Counted from the stretch's first letter, positions 7,617-16,691 are shown. The stretch is DNA of 64,000 nucleotides from JBMYRH01 sp049602155 (GCA_049602155.1 JBMYRH010000014.1:108145-172144), one strand, 5' to 3'. The notes: a model not told the origin generated them from the sequence alone. Made by a program: numbers and translations.

Positions 7617-9919
7617 CATCGCTCGCCAAGACGCTGTCGACGACGCGCCAAAGCCGCGATGAGCAAGAGCAAGAGGGTGAGCGAGGACGTGGGTGAACTG
7701 GGGGTTGATTGACACCCAGTGGCTTCGTCTTCGACGGGGGGCGAGGTGGTACCCGGAAGCATCCCGCCTGTCCCCCTCGTGCTCGGTTCGGCCCGCTGCT
7801 GGTCGGTCGTAGCTGCCTCTCCGCCTGTGGTATCGGCTTCAGTGGTGGGCGGCCAGGTGTCTTCTGTGGTCTCTGACGCGTCATCTGTGCTGGTCTCGGT
7901 GACGTCTTCTTCGGTCACCGTGGAGTCCTCTGTGGTCTCTGACGCGTCATCTGTGCTGGCCTCTGACCCGTCATCGGCGCCGGTGGCGTCTCCTTCGGTC
8001 GCTGTGACGTCATCCGGTGTCGGGCCAGAGGCGTCATCGGCGGTGTGGTCCGAGGTGTCTTCGACGGTGTCCTCGCCGCTCGCGTCAGGGTCGGGGGAGG
8101 GGACGGTGAGGAGGTCGGCGCCGTCACAATCTTGGTCGACCCCGTCATCAGCGGTTTCGAGCGCGTTCGGGTGGACCGAGGATGCGCTGTCGTCGCAATC
8201 GCCACTGTCAGTCACCCATCCCTCTGAGGAGAAGCAGTCTTCTTTGGACGTCAGGGGGTCTCCGTAGCCGTCTCCGTCGCTGTCGGCGTAAAACGTGCTG
8301 GTGTTTGTGGCGTCCTCGTCGATCTGGTCATCACAATCGTCGTCCGCCAGGTTGCAGGTCTCGTCGTGTGTAGGGTGGGTCTCGAAGTCGGTGTCGTTAC
8401 AGTCCGTGCCGTCAGCGACGTAGGCCGGAGGCTGAGCGCAGCTGGCGAGGCTCTGGTTGGGGTTCCCGTAGCCATCTCCATCGAGGTCCAGGTACCAAGT
8501 CTGAGCGTCCACGGCGCCTTCGTCGGTCTCGCCGTCACAGTCGTTGTCGATGCTATCGCAGCTCTCACTCGCTGCAGGGTTAATGAGGCCATTGGAGTCA
8601 TCACAGTCCGCCCCGCCATAGAGTTGACTCGCGTAGCCGTCGTCGTCTGCGTCGGTCGTGATGCACGCTCCGTCTTGGCAGATCTGGCCCTGACTGGCGC
8701 AGTCATCCTCGGTCAAGAAGCTCAGGTTGATCTCGCCTGAGTTGTCTGGTGCACAGGTCTTGGCGACCTCGCCCTCACACCACGATGCGTCACCGCCGAA
8801 GATGCAGCCGTACTGGATGCAACGGGCTCCCGTCCCATAGTCCTCACAGCTTGCGCCAAAAATAGAGGCGCAGTCGAAGGCTGTCGGCTGGCCAAGGCTA
8901 CAGCGGCTCATCACCGTCTCATCGGTGCACGAGTCGGTGTTGGCGCCGTTGGGGCAAAACCCTGGGTAGGCCAAGACGCAATAGGCGGTCCCTTGGCCCT
9001 CCTCACAGACCGACCCAAAGACGGTGCAGTCCCCTGACTCGGCGGCGCCGCCTTGGCAGGTGATGAGCGTGTCTCCCTGACATCGTTTGCCGTTCATCAG
9101 ATCGGCGCACAGCGGGTCGACTGGGCCGGGCTGATGGATGATGGAGAGGTGATTGTGGGTGGAGCGCTCGGCGGGCTCAGTTGGGGGGCGATCGGTGACA
9201 TGGACCTGATTGATCACCAAGTCCGAGCTGCCGCCGCCGTCGAGCATCAGGCCGTTGTAGCAGCCGTGATCGTAGACGAACTGGGCAAAGTCCCAGGGCG
9301 TCCAGCCCGTGCTTGAGCCGCAGGAGTTGTCACCTTCGGCGACAAAGAGGGTCATGATCTCGCCTGTGATGTCGAGGCACACCCCAGAGCGAGGGCGCGT
9401 GCAGGAGTCGTAGCTCGGGGCCTGCAAGACGCCGTCGATCACCAATCGCTGCCCGTTTCCTCCGATCACGTTCAGCTCGTTCCAAGTCCATTGCTCCAAG
9501 ACATTTTGAGGGTTGATGCGACACTGCTTGCTGGCGTCGCAGGCCAAGAAGCTCCAGTCACCGGCCGGGTTGTTATCGTCCCAGTCTTGCGAGCCCTCGA
9601 AGTACCACCCTCCGCCGACAGAGAGCCCCTGTGGGCCGTTATAGCTGGCGCTGTCCCAGTCACCGTTAATGGTCACTGTGGATTGCTTTAAGGCGGCCTC
9701 TTGGCTCGCTGTCAGCGGTCCCTCTTCATCGCGTGTGACCCGGATAGAGATCTCGGGGACCGTCAGGTCGACCCTCGCCCAGTGGACCTCCTCTTGAAGG
9801 TTACCCTCCCCAAACGCACACCAATCCACCCCAGGGGCGATCTCCTCCCAGCACACCTCTTCGGCGGAAGCGGGCAGAGTGAGAAATAGTAAGAGCAGGG
9901 CGCAGCCTAGCGTTCTCAT
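7616..9919 (-). CDS. Phosphodiester-glycosidase-family surface protein with Ca-motif repeats and MYXO-CTERM-like tail
   Basis: The 767-residue protein has a signal peptide (MRTLGCALLLLFLTLPASA) and a catalytic region to about residue 270 with the hallmarks of the NAGPA-like phosphodiester glycosidase family (PF09992): TINGDWD, VIGGNGQRLV, and the signature LMLDGGGSSDLV. Cys-rich modules follow (about 270-430). Then three putative metal-binding repeats of the DxDGDGYG...DCDD...P.A.E.C...DDDC kind appear (about 430-600), a long Asp/Thr/Glu linker with an internal repeat (STDDASETTED), and a tail of GCQSTP, a hydrophobic helix and ARRRQR. The family removes GlcNAc-1-phosphate type caps or acts in exopolysaccharide processing; the substrate here is unknown. 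Start 9919 is preferred over 9994 because of the signal peptide and a GGGAG just upstream. Confidence 0.85.
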   Translation of the reverse strand: MRTLGCALLLLFLTLPASAEEVCWEEIAPGVDWCAFGEGNLQEEVHWARVDLTVPEISIRVTRDEEGPLTASQEAALKQSTVTINGDWDSASYNGPQGLSVGGGWYFEGSQDWDDNNPAGDWSFLACDASKQCRINPQNVLEQWTWNELNVIGGNGQRLVIDGVLQAPSYDSCTRPRSGVCLDITGEIMTLFVAEGDNSCGSSTGWTPWDFAQFVYDHGCYNGLMLDGGGSSDLVINQVHVTDRPPTEPAERSTHNHLSIIHQPGPVDPLCADLMNGKRCQGDTLITCQGGAAESGDCTVFGSVCEEGQGTAYCVLAYPGFCPNGANTDSCTDETVMSRCSLGQPTAFDCASIFGASCEDYGTGARCIQYGCIFGGDASWCEGEVAKTCAPDNSGEINLSFLTEDDCASQGQICQDGACITTDADDDGYASQLYGGADCDDSNGLINPAASESCDSIDNDCDGETDEGAVDAQTWYLDLDGDGYGNPNQSLASCAQPPAYVADGTDCNDTDFETHPTHDETCNLADDDCDDQIDEDATNTSTFYADSDGDGYGDPLTSKEDCFSSEGWVTDSGDCDDSASSVHPNALETADDGVDQDCDGADLLTVPSPDPDASGEDTVEDTSDHTADDASGPTPDDVTATEGDATGADDGSEASTDDASETTEDSTVTEEDVTETSTDDASETTEDTWPPTTEADTTGGEAATTDQQRAEPSTRGTGGMLPGTTSPPVEDEATGCQSTPSSPTSSLTLLLLLIAALARRRQRLGER
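7863..7960 (-). repeat. Direct repeat inside the Asp/Thr/Glu linker
   Basis: A block of about 31 bases encoding STDDASETTED occurs twice with identical DNA sequence, offset by 66 bases (starting 7863 and 7929). The 66-base period is in frame (22 codons), so recombination between copies would only change linker length. Surrounding sequence repeats the same codons less exactly. Confidence 0.6.
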
Positions 9920-10009
9920 GGTGGAGCTCCCGAGAGATGTGCAGATAGTGTTCCCTACTATGCATTCGTCTCTCGACCGTGGCCATCGGCGCACTCCATA
10001 CTCCCGGCC

Positions 10010-12043
10010 ATGTCACATCGAATACTTCTATTATCGTTCATCCTTTTGGCCGCTTGTGCCGAGTCCCCTGCCACTCAGTCCGACGTTGATGCCGCCGTCG
10101 AGGCGGACACCAGCGCACCCGCGGAGGACACGAGTGTACAAGAGGTGGAGGACGCCTCCTCGCGCGGAGCGCAAGACGCAGCCCCTGAGGACGAAGGTCC
10201 CCTGTGCGATTGGGGGGTTGAGCCCGCTCGGTCGGCGCCCGATCCGAGCGTAAGTCAGTTCGCGATGTCGCTCTTTCACTACAATGTCGAGTACGTGATC
10301 GGCGGCCTTGAGGCGGTCGATGAGTCGGGCGAGACGGTGGTCGTCGGTGGCTTTGAGGACGCCGCCGGCTGGGACAATGACCGGGTCGAGGATTGGATCG
10401 TCACCGAGACGCTCTTGCCCATCCTCGAGATGTACAAAAAGCACCCCGGCTGGGGGGTCACCATTGAGCTTCAAGCTTACATGGTCGAGATCATGGCGGA
10501 GCGGCACCCCGAGGGGCTGGCGCTCATGCGAGAGCTCGCCCAGTCCGGTCAGGTAGAGCTGGTGAGCTTTCACTACGCTGCGCAGCTCTTTTTAGCCTTC
10601 CCGAGAGAGGATATGGAGCGCTCGATTGCGCGCACCAAGGCGGTCTTCGAGGCCAACTGCCTCCCCCTCTCTGGGGTGGTCTTCAATCAAGAGGGCCAAG
10701 CCGGCGAGGGGCGCCAGCGCATGCTCGTCGATGAGGGCTACGAGATCGGCGTCTACCCCAGAAACCTCTGGGGCTATGTCCGAGATGGCGAGACCCCTTG
10801 GCCCTACTATGCAAGCGAGGGCGGGACGCTCATCGTGGGCCCGGGGCAGGTTGACCCAGAGAGCGGTGTGACCGTCGCTTGGGACTTCTTCGACGACGGT
10901 GAGCTCCGCGCGATCGAAGGGGCGATGAACCCCTATTTTGCGTACGCCTTTGAGGCCTCAGAGGCCCGTGTGGCTGAATTTGAGGCAGCACTTCAGGCCC
11001 GAGAGGACGCTGGGTTTAGCCTGATGACGATCACAGACTACGTCGATCATCTTGAGGCAAAGGGGGTCGAGAAGAAGCCCGCGCCACCCTTGTTAGACGG
11101 CACGTGGCAGCCCCCGAGCACCGACTCGATTCACCGCTGGCTTGGGGGACGCAGTCAGGCCTTTCACGATGACGAAGAGGACAACCGCGTGCGGTCCGGC
11201 AACATGCGCGCTCGGGCCCGCGTGGCCGCGACCCAGCGCATCTTGGACCGGGCGATGGTCGAAGAGGTGGAGGTCGGGGACGCCCCAGAGCGCGTGCACG
11301 CCCTTTGGAAGGCGCTCTTTCACGCCCAGGTCAGCGACGCCTCGGGGGTCAACCCTTGGCTCGGTGAGCTGCTCTACTGCGTGCGCCTCAATGATTGGAT
11401 CACCGAGGAGAGCTCAGCGGTCGCTTCGGCGCTGCGGGAGGCGCTCGCCTTGGGTGAAGGGAGCTTGAGGGTCGACCTTCAGACTGGCGCTGTGGACACG
11501 TTTACGCCAGCGCCCGAGGGGGGCTTAGTCGCGGCAGAGGCTCCACCGGTTCAGGTGAGCGTGCGCGCGGACAGGCGCGAGGCGTCCGGCGCGTGGTACG
11601 AGCTTGGTGCGGGTCACTGGCAGTACGTCATGAGCTTCAGCGGCGCGTTGACCGAGGACGGTTGCGACCCGTGTGATCTTCGCCGCATCGAGGTTGGTTT
11701 CCCTCGGACGACCGAGGAGATCTCCTACTCACCCGGCCTCATCGAGGACGAGGTCCGTACCTACGCCTTCGACGACTTCACCTTCCAGAACGGAGAGGCC
11801 TACCTGCCGCTCCCCAACGGCCTCATCGGCCTCGGTGATGACCTCTGGGTCATCAAGCACGCGCGCGTTCAGCACATCGCGGCGCGCGTCGCCCCGGACG
11901 AGGACGTGATCGCGTTCATCGACGCCACGCCACAGGTCCTCACAGAGGGGGCCTGGGTCTTTGACGTCGTCCAGGGGAGCGCCGAGGAGGCGCTGGCCAT
12001 CGCGAACCGCATCAACATCAGCCCCGTGGTTCACTTCGACTAG
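10010..12043 (+). CDS. Lipoprotein of the glycoside hydrolase/deacetylase barrel superfamily
   Basis: The 677-residue protein opens with a lipoprotein signal (MSHRILLLSFILLAAC) and an acidic Ala/Asp/Glu linker. Residues about 85-370 resemble the (beta/alpha)7 barrel shared by GH57, GH38 and polysaccharide deacetylases. They include FAMSLFHYNVEYV, an IELQAYMVEIMAERHPEG helix, LVSFHYAAQLF, and GVVFNQEGQAGEG, where the Glu could be the nucleophile. The C-terminal half (about 430-670) is beta-rich and starts after a PPSTDSIHRWLGG segment that contacts substrates in such enzymes. Exact family and substrate are uncertain; I assign only the superfamily. It diverges from the phosphodiester-glycosidase gene with 90 bases between start codons, suggesting joint control and a shared glycan-related role. 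Confidence 0.6.
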   Translation: MSHRILLLSFILLAACAESPATQSDVDAAVEADTSAPAEDTSVQEVEDASSRGAQDAAPEDEGPLCDWGVEPARSAPDPSVSQFAMSLFHYNVEYVIGGLEAVDESGETVVVGGFEDAAGWDNDRVEDWIVTETLLPILEMYKKHPGWGVTIELQAYMVEIMAERHPEGLALMRELAQSGQVELVSFHYAAQLFLAFPREDMERSIARTKAVFEANCLPLSGVVFNQEGQAGEGRQRMLVDEGYEIGVYPRNLWGYVRDGETPWPYYASEGGTLIVGPGQVDPESGVTVAWDFFDDGELRAIEGAMNPYFAYAFEASEARVAEFEAALQAREDAGFSLMTITDYVDHLEAKGVEKKPAPPLLDGTWQPPSTDSIHRWLGGRSQAFHDDEEDNRVRSGNMRARARVAATQRILDRAMVEEVEVGDAPERVHALWKALFHAQVSDASGVNPWLGELLYCVRLNDWITEESSAVASALREALALGEGSLRVDLQTGAVDTFTPAPEGGLVAAEAPPVQVSVRADRREASGAWYELGAGHWQYVMSFSGALTEDGCDPCDLRRIEVGFPRTTEEISYSPGLIEDEVRTYAFDDFTFQNGEAYLPLPNGLIGLGDDLWVIKHARVQHIAARVAPDEDVIAFIDATPQVLTEGAWVFDVVQGSAEEALAIANRINISPVVHFD

Positions 12044-12076
12044 CGATAGACGTGGCGCCTGTGGACGCCGCCGTCG

Positions 12077-12739
12077 CTACTCGCAAGCGACGATGAAGCC
12101 CCCGCCCTCGGCGACCTCGCTCGGTGGTCCGCACCATGTCGCCATGGGGGCCTCACAGGTACCAACGACATTGCACGTCCAGTCGTCATAGGTGCAGTCC
12201 GCCCCGAGGTTCGGGCACGCGACGCTGCAGTAGCCCTCGGAGGCGCCGGGCTGGAGCACACAGAGGTCTGCAGGCGCGTCACAATCGAGGTCGACGGTGC
12301 ACACTGCACCCCACGTCACGTCTGCCGTGTCGTCGCCCTGTGCGTCGTCGCCCTGTGCGTCGTCATCCTGTGCGTCGTCGCCCTGTGCGTCGTCATCCTG
12401 TGCGTCGTCGCCCTGTGCGTCGTCATCCTCTGCGTCTGGCCCCGCTGCGGTGTCTTCGCTTGGCGCTGCGTCGCTCTCCGATGAGGTATCCGCTGAGCCT
12501 GTGTTGGGTTCACTTCCACCGACCGCGTTGCCGCTCTCAGCGCCATCGTCTTGTGCGCTCGCGGCGGTCGATGGTGCTTCGCTCGCGCCTGAGCCGCCCA
12601 TCGTCGGATCACTGGGGGCGTTAAGGCCGGTGTTGTCGCCTGACCCCGGGTGTGGGGTCGGGTTGGCGATACAGGCTGAGGTCATCATGGCGAATGAGGT
12701 GATCGCCAAGAGGAGGAGGAGTCGTTTCAGGGTGAGCAT
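12077..12739 (-). CDS. Cys-rich lipoprotein with Asp/Ala/Gln repeat linker
   Basis: The 220-residue protein has a lipoprotein signal (MLTLKRLLLLLAITSF...SAC), a long low-complexity linker rich in Ser, Asp, Ala and Gly that includes tandem DDAQG/DDAQD units, and a C-terminal module of about 75 residues with eight to nine Cys (VCTVDLDCDAPADLC, CPNLGADC, CNVVGTC). Similar terminal modules occur in other lipoproteins of this window. The ATG at 12739 is chosen because it alone gives an N-terminal signal peptide; the longer frame would overlap rsmB. Function is unknown; the linker probably spaces the Cys-rich head away from the membrane. Confidence 0.75.
   Translation of the reverse strand: MLTLKRLLLLLAITSFAMMTSACIANPTPHPGSGDNTGLNAPSDPTMGGSGASEAPSTAASAQDDGAESGNAVGGSEPNTGSADTSSESDAAPSEDTAAGPDAEDDDAQGDDAQDDDAQGDDAQDDDAQGDDAQGDDTADVTWGAVCTVDLDCDAPADLCVLQPGASEGYCSVACPNLGADCTYDDWTCNVVGTCEAPMATWCGPPSEVAEGGGFIVACE
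12329..12433 (-). repeat. Seven-copy 15-bp tandem repeat in coding sequence
   Basis: Seven consecutive 15-base units (GTCGTCGCCCTGTGC and the variant GTCGTCATCCTGTGC on the + strand) cover 12329-12433. From the second unit on the two variants alternate, giving a 30-base higher-order period. Each unit encodes five residues, so copy-number change keeps the frame and only alters the length of the acidic linker. Confidence 0.9.
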
Positions 12740-12845
12740 ACCGTGACCTAGAGCAGGGGGCGGTGCGGAAGGTGTCGTCGGGGCCATCCCGAGCATACGG
12801 ATCTCTGAGACTCCAGGCCAGCCATTGCGTCGATCGAATAGCGGG

Positions 12846-14213
12846 CTAAAGGTCCCGCTGCCACACAGTGGCTTGAAACGCGTCAAGTTGGTCGGAAGGT
12901 CGGCTGACCACCGCGCTGATCTCGGTGAACCCATCTAGGGCGCTTGGGGGGCCCTCATCCGCGCCAAAGGTGCAGACGGCGTATACGAGTCGGCCACCTG
13001 GTGCGACGTGCCTTGCACCGGTGGCGAGCAGCTTCTGTTGAAGTTCACCGAGACGGCCGACGTCATCCGGGCGCCTTCGCCAGGCGATCTCGGGGTGACG
13101 GCGCAGGGTCCCAAGCCCCGTGCAGGGGGCGTCCACCAGGACGCGCTCGAAGGACCCGAGGTTCAGGTCTGGAGCGGTGCCATCGGCGACTTGAGTGGTG
13201 ATACGGTCGGAGAGGCCGAGGCTCTTGGCGAGCGCGTCGCAGCCCTCGAGTTTCCGCTCTTCGAGGTCGACGGCGAGCACCTCAGCGCCGCGATCGGCGA
13301 GCGCTGTGGCCTTGATGCCGCGCCCCGCGCAGAGGTCGAGCACGCGCATGCCATCGCTCGCCTCGACGAGGTCGACTACGTGGAGGCTCGCGGGGTCCTG
13401 GGGGACGAAGAGCCCGGCGTGGAAAGCGTCGGTCGCGAAGGGGTCCCCGGGCCCGGTGATGATGCCGGTGCCGTGGGGACCGTCATCAAGGGTGAAGGGG
13501 GTGTCTTTCCAGGACTCACGCAGCGCATCGAAGCCCCCGCGTGTCAGGGTTGGTCGCACCGTGTTCGGTGCGCGAGATTTGAGCGCCTCAGCTTCGGTTT
13601 CGACCGCGTGGTCGCCGTAGGCAACCCGTAATGCGCTGACGACCCAGGTCGGCAGGCTCCAGCGCATGGCGATGGCGGCGTTCGTTTGCCCCTCGGGCGC
13701 GGTGAAGCCGGCCTCCGTGACCCGCCGCAGGACGCCGTTGATCAGCCCGGTGACGCGGCCCATGCCTGCGGCCCGCGCGGCGTCTTGGGTCGCGCTGACC
13801 GCGATGGGGGCTGGAATACGGTCGAGGTGCAGGATCTGGTATGCCCCGATGCGCAGAAATGCACGGGCCATGGGCTCGAGCTTTCCCAGGCCTTGTTTGA
13901 CCCAAGGGCGCAGGGCGTGATCGAGCTGGCGTTGCCATCGTAACGAGCCATAGACCAATTCGGTCGCGAGTCCTCGGTCGCGTGGGTCGCTCAGGTTCCC
14001 GCGGTTCATCTCTCGGCTGAGGGTGTCGCCGGAGCGCGCCTCGCCTCGTTCGACAGCCGCGAGAACCATCGCGGCGACGCTTCGGGCGTTGGATTTGGTG
14101 CGTGGCCCGCGGGGACGACGCCCTCGGGGATGAGACTGACGAGGGATAGTACGCTCCTTGGCTTCCTTGACCGCGCGGCCGTGGAGGACAAACCTTAGCC
14201 TTGCGTTCGACAC
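12846..14213 (-). CDS. rsmB: 16S rRNA m5C967 methyltransferase, RsmB (Sun/NOL1 family)
   Basis: The product methylates cytosine 5 of 16S rRNA using S-adenosylmethionine. An Arg-rich N-terminus leads into a NusB-like RNA-binding domain (NARSVAAMVLAAVERG through LINGVLRRV). The methyltransferase domain follows, with the SAM loop VLDLCAGRGIKATALA, the acidic VDLEERKL strand, VLVDAPCTGLGTLRRHPE (motif IV Cys) and LVYAVCTFGADEG (motif VI catalytic Cys). All the key residues are present. The start is uncertain: GTG 14213 avoids overlap with the divergent membrane-protein gene at 14240, ATG 14249 would overlap it, and ATG 14069 would cut the first helix. No clear Shine-Dalgarno supports any of them. 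Confidence 0.9.
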   Translation of the reverse strand: MSNARLRFVLHGRAVKEAKERTIPRQSHPRGRRPRGPRTKSNARSVAAMVLAAVERGEARSGDTLSREMNRGNLSDPRDRGLATELVYGSLRWQRQLDHALRPWVKQGLGKLEPMARAFLRIGAYQILHLDRIPAPIAVSATQDAARAAGMGRVTGLINGVLRRVTEAGFTAPEGQTNAAIAMRWSLPTWVVSALRVAYGDHAVETEAEALKSRAPNTVRPTLTRGGFDALRESWKDTPFTLDDGPHGTGIITGPGDPFATDAFHAGLFVPQDPASLHVVDLVEASDGMRVLDLCAGRGIKATALADRGAEVLAVDLEERKLEGCDALAKSLGLSDRITTQVADGTAPDLNLGSFERVLVDAPCTGLGTLRRHPEIAWRRRPDDVGRLGELQQKLLATGARHVAPGGRLVYAVCTFGADEGPPSALDGFTEISAVVSRPSDQLDAFQATVWQRDL

Positions 14214-14239
14214 GGCGACAAGGGCGAGAGACTGACGAC

Positions 14240-15265
14240 ATGGCGGCATCGGCGATAACCCACCTCAAGCGCGCGCTGCCATGGCTCTTCAGCGTCTTGA
14301 TTGTGGGGTACCTCTTCTGGGCCGTCGACCTCGACGCTGTGATGGCGGCTGTGGAGGGGGCCGACATGGTCAGCTTGATGCTGATCATGGTCTTGAGCGC
14401 CCCGCTGATCTTGGCCGCGGATGCCTCGACCATTTGGCTGATGTTTCGGCGCTTACTCGCGCCCTACCCTTATCGAGAGATCGTCGCGATCAAGGGCGTC
14501 AGCTATTTCTTTAACGCGATCACCTACAGCGCGGGGACGGGGGGCATCGCTTATCTGGTCCACCGGCGTTGGGGGGCGGGCTTCCTTCACTGTATCTCGT
14601 TGCTCTTGTGGATGAGCTTCGTCGACGTCATGACCCTCTTGCTGATCATTGGCTTGGGGCTGGTCTTAGCCGCTGACCTCTTGCCGGTGGGCTTGGCGAC
14701 CCAGCTCCCTTATGTCCTCTTGGGTGGAGGGGTCATCTCTGTCGGCGCGATCATCTATTGGCGCTTGGGGATCGACTTTCTGATCTTGGGGCGGATGCGT
14801 AGCTGGCGGATCTTTCGCGCATTCGCTGACGCGACGATGGCTGACTACGCGGTCATGATCGCGAGCCGCGCTGCCTTTATCGGGGTCTACATCGTCCTCA
14901 CCTGGCTGCTCTTGCCGACCTTTCAGATCGAGGTCCCGGTGCTCCTCCTCTTGATCTACCTGCCGATAGGCACCTTTGTGCAGATCATCCCGGCGTCCGT
15001 GTCAGGGCTCGGCGCGGTCCAAGTCGTCCTCATCGCGCTCTACGCGCCTCACGTGGCCGCCACGGTGGCTGACGGAGAGGCTCAGGTCCTCGCCTTTACG
15101 ACCTTCATGGGTCCCGCGACGACGTTCGTTCGCGTCATGGTGGGCTACGCGTTTGTGCGCACCGTCATGAAGGGGCTCATGGGGGATGTGACCTTCGACG
15201 CCGCGGCGATCGCAGAGGCCCGAAGGGCCGATGAAGAGGCGGATTCCACACCGTCGGCGGATTGA
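14240..15265 (+). CDS. Flippase-like / lysylphosphatidylglycerol-synthase-type membrane protein (UPF0104)
   Basis: This 341-residue polytopic protein has about eight membrane segments (first WLFSVLIVGYLFWAV, last around FVRVMVGYAFV). It shows the features of the LPG_synthase_TM family: an early SYFFNAITYSAGTGGIAYLV segment and IIPASVSGLGAVQVVLI near the C-terminus. Members without a soluble catalytic domain, like this one, are thought to move lipids or lipid-linked sugars across the inner membrane; the substrate cannot be read from sequence. The ATG at 14240 begins directly before the first hydrophobic stretch and is preferred over the ATG at 14201. It diverges from rsmB; the bufferin-type operon begins 52 bases after its stop and may be read through. 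Confidence 0.8.
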   Translation: MAASAITHLKRALPWLFSVLIVGYLFWAVDLDAVMAAVEGADMVSLMLIMVLSAPLILAADASTIWLMFRRLLAPYPYREIVAIKGVSYFFNAITYSAGTGGIAYLVHRRWGAGFLHCISLLLWMSFVDVMTLLLIIGLGLVLAADLLPVGLATQLPYVLLGGGVISVGAIIYWRLGIDFLILGRMRSWRIFRAFADATMADYAVMIASRAAFIGVYIVLTWLLLPTFQIEVPVLLLLIYLPIGTFVQIIPASVSGLGAVQVVLIALYAPHVAATVADGEAQVLAFTTFMGPATTFVRVMVGYAFVRTVMKGLMGDVTFDAAAIAEARRADEEADSTPSAD

Positions 15266-15317
15266 ACTGACAGGGTCGTGCTGTTACAAAGACAGCGACC
15301 TTGATGGAGAACACCAA

Positions 15318-15776
15318 ATGCCCGCAGATGAATTGACGCGTCGCCACTTCGCGAAGCTGACCTTGGCCGCTTTGGCGGGTGCCTCAATGGGCTGCAGCAA
15401 AGAGAGCAGCCCCTCTTCGACCCCGGCCAAATCTGCCGGGCTCCTCAAGGACGTGACCTCGGAGCACTTGCTGCTCCAAGAGCCTCATGTCTGCCGCGGC
15501 TTGAACGCTTGCAAAGGGCTCGCCCGTGGTGGGAAGAACGATTGCGCGGGTCAGGGCACGTGCGCGACCTCGAAGGCTCACGGCTGTGGCGGGCGAAACG
15601 CCTGCAAGGGCCAAGGGGGCTGCGGCGCGACGCCGGGTCAGAATGACTGCAAAGGCCAGGGCAAGTGTGGTGTCCCCATCACGATGAACCCTGCTTGGGA
15701 CAAGGCACGAAAGGCGCTCGATGAGCTCGCGAAGAGCCATGGGTTCGAGCTCGGTGCAGCGCCCAAGCGAGGCTAA
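15318..15776 (+). CDS. bufA: BufA2-like bufferin precursor, Cys-rich, with Tat signal and lipobox-like Cys
   Basis: The 152-residue protein opens with a Tat motif (TRRHFAKLTLAALAG) followed by ASMGC, a possible lipobox. The core (about 50-125) contains nine Cys in G.N.CKG.G.C repeats (RGLNACKG, GKNDCAGQGTC, GRNACKGQGGC, GQNDCKGQGKC). The C-terminus has the W.KAR.AL.E.....G..LGAAP helix seen in BufA2-type precursors. In bufferin systems the Cys core is converted by the BufB/BufC pair to copper-binding thiooxazole-type groups and the product buffers metal in the periplasm; this role is inferred from motif and operon. GGAGA before the ATG at 15318 and the Tat signal decide the start. The stop directly abuts the GTG of bufB. 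Confidence 0.85.
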   Translation: MPADELTRRHFAKLTLAALAGASMGCSKESSPSSTPAKSAGLLKDVTSEHLLLQEPHVCRGLNACKGLARGGKNDCAGQGTCATSKAHGCGGRNACKGQGGCGATPGQNDCKGQGKCGVPITMNPAWDKARKALDELAKSHGFELGAAPKRG

Positions 15777-16691
15777 GTGACCCGCGAGACGCCCTTGGGC
15801 TTGCCTCACCTCGGGTGGGGCATTGGGCTTCGCGCTGAGCACACCTCTGCGCTCTTGGGTGAGTGGCCGGAGGTCGATTGGTTCGAGGTCATCACGGAGA
15901 ACGTGATGGACTCTGGCGGGCGCGCCAGGGCTGTCGTCGAGGCCGTCGCAGCGCGCTATCCGGTGGTCTTGCATGGCGTGTCGATGAACATCGGCTCTAC
16001 GGATCCGCTCGACCGTCGCTACTTGGACAGGTTGGCGGCGCTGGCGGAGGCGCTTCGACCCGCTTGGGTCTCCGATCACCTCTGCTTTACGGGCCTAGGC
16101 GGCCATAACAGCCATGATCTCTTGCCGCTGCCCTACACCGAGGACTCCCTCGGCCACGTCGTCGCCCGGGTCCGGGATGTACAATCACACTTGGGGCGCC
16201 CTCTGGTCCTTGAGAACCCGTCTAGCTACATCACCTTTCGGGCTTCGACGATGAGCGAGTCACGCTTCTTAGCGCGCCTCGCAGAGGAGGCTGACTGCGG
16301 GCTTCTGGTCGATCTGAACAACGTCGCAGTCAGTTGCTTTAATCATGGTTGGGACCCGAACGCTTACTTGGCGGACCTCCCCTCGGACCGCGTCGTGCAG
16401 CTGCACCTCGCGGGTCACAGTGACCTGGGCTCTCACCGGGTTGACACGCACGATGGGCTGGTCTCTGAGGAGGTCTGGGACCTCTACCGACGCTTCTATG
16501 CCCGCATCGGTGGTGCGGCGACGCTCGTCGAGTGGGACGCCGCATTGCCCCCCCTCGGCGTGCTCATCGATGAGGCGGGGCGCGCTCGGGACATCGCTCA
16601 GGGGCGCCCTGTCTCACCTCGCGCCGACACCTCGTCCAAGGTGGCCGTGCCGCACCCGCTTCACTCCCGTGTGCGGGAGGTCGGCCCATGA
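15777..16691 (+). CDS. bufB: MNIO (DUF692) family post-translational modification enzyme, BufB-like
   Basis: The 304-residue protein is a DUF692/MNIO multinuclear non-heme iron oxidase with a TIM-barrel fold. Metal ligands and family motifs are intact: HGVSMNIGS, VSDHLCF, HNSHDLLPLPYT, LENPSSYITF, LLVDLNNVAVSCFNHGWDP, LHLAGH, VDTHD and LVEWDA. These enzymes oxidise Cys side chains of ribosomal peptides (MbnB, bufferin maturase). The likely substrate is the Cys-rich precursor encoded immediately before it. Translation starts at GTG 15777, the base after the bufA stop, and its end overlaps bufC by ATGA, so the three proteins are made in a coupled manner. The C-terminal 20 residues are a poorly conserved Ser/Arg tail. 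Confidence 0.93.
   Translation: MTRETPLGLPHLGWGIGLRAEHTSALLGEWPEVDWFEVITENVMDSGGRARAVVEAVAARYPVVLHGVSMNIGSTDPLDRRYLDRLAALAEALRPAWVSDHLCFTGLGGHNSHDLLPLPYTEDSLGHVVARVRDVQSHLGRPLVLENPSSYITFRASTMSESRFLARLAEEADCGLLVDLNNVAVSCFNHGWDPNAYLADLPSDRVVQLHLAGHSDLGSHRVDTHDGLVSEEVWDLYRRFYARIGGAATLVEWDAALPPLGVLIDEAGRARDIAQGRPVSPRADTSSKVAVPHPLHSRVREVGP

Noticed and set aside
9940..9955. Sigma54-like site (GG-N10-GC) on the minus strand before the phosphodiester-glycosidase gene
   Set aside because: Three consensus positions are missing, and the implied start would leave only about ten bases of leader, partly covering the ribosome site.
12329..12433. Possible CRISPR array
   Set aside because: Units of 15 bases are directly adjacent with no spacers and code for an acidic linker; no cas gene is present.
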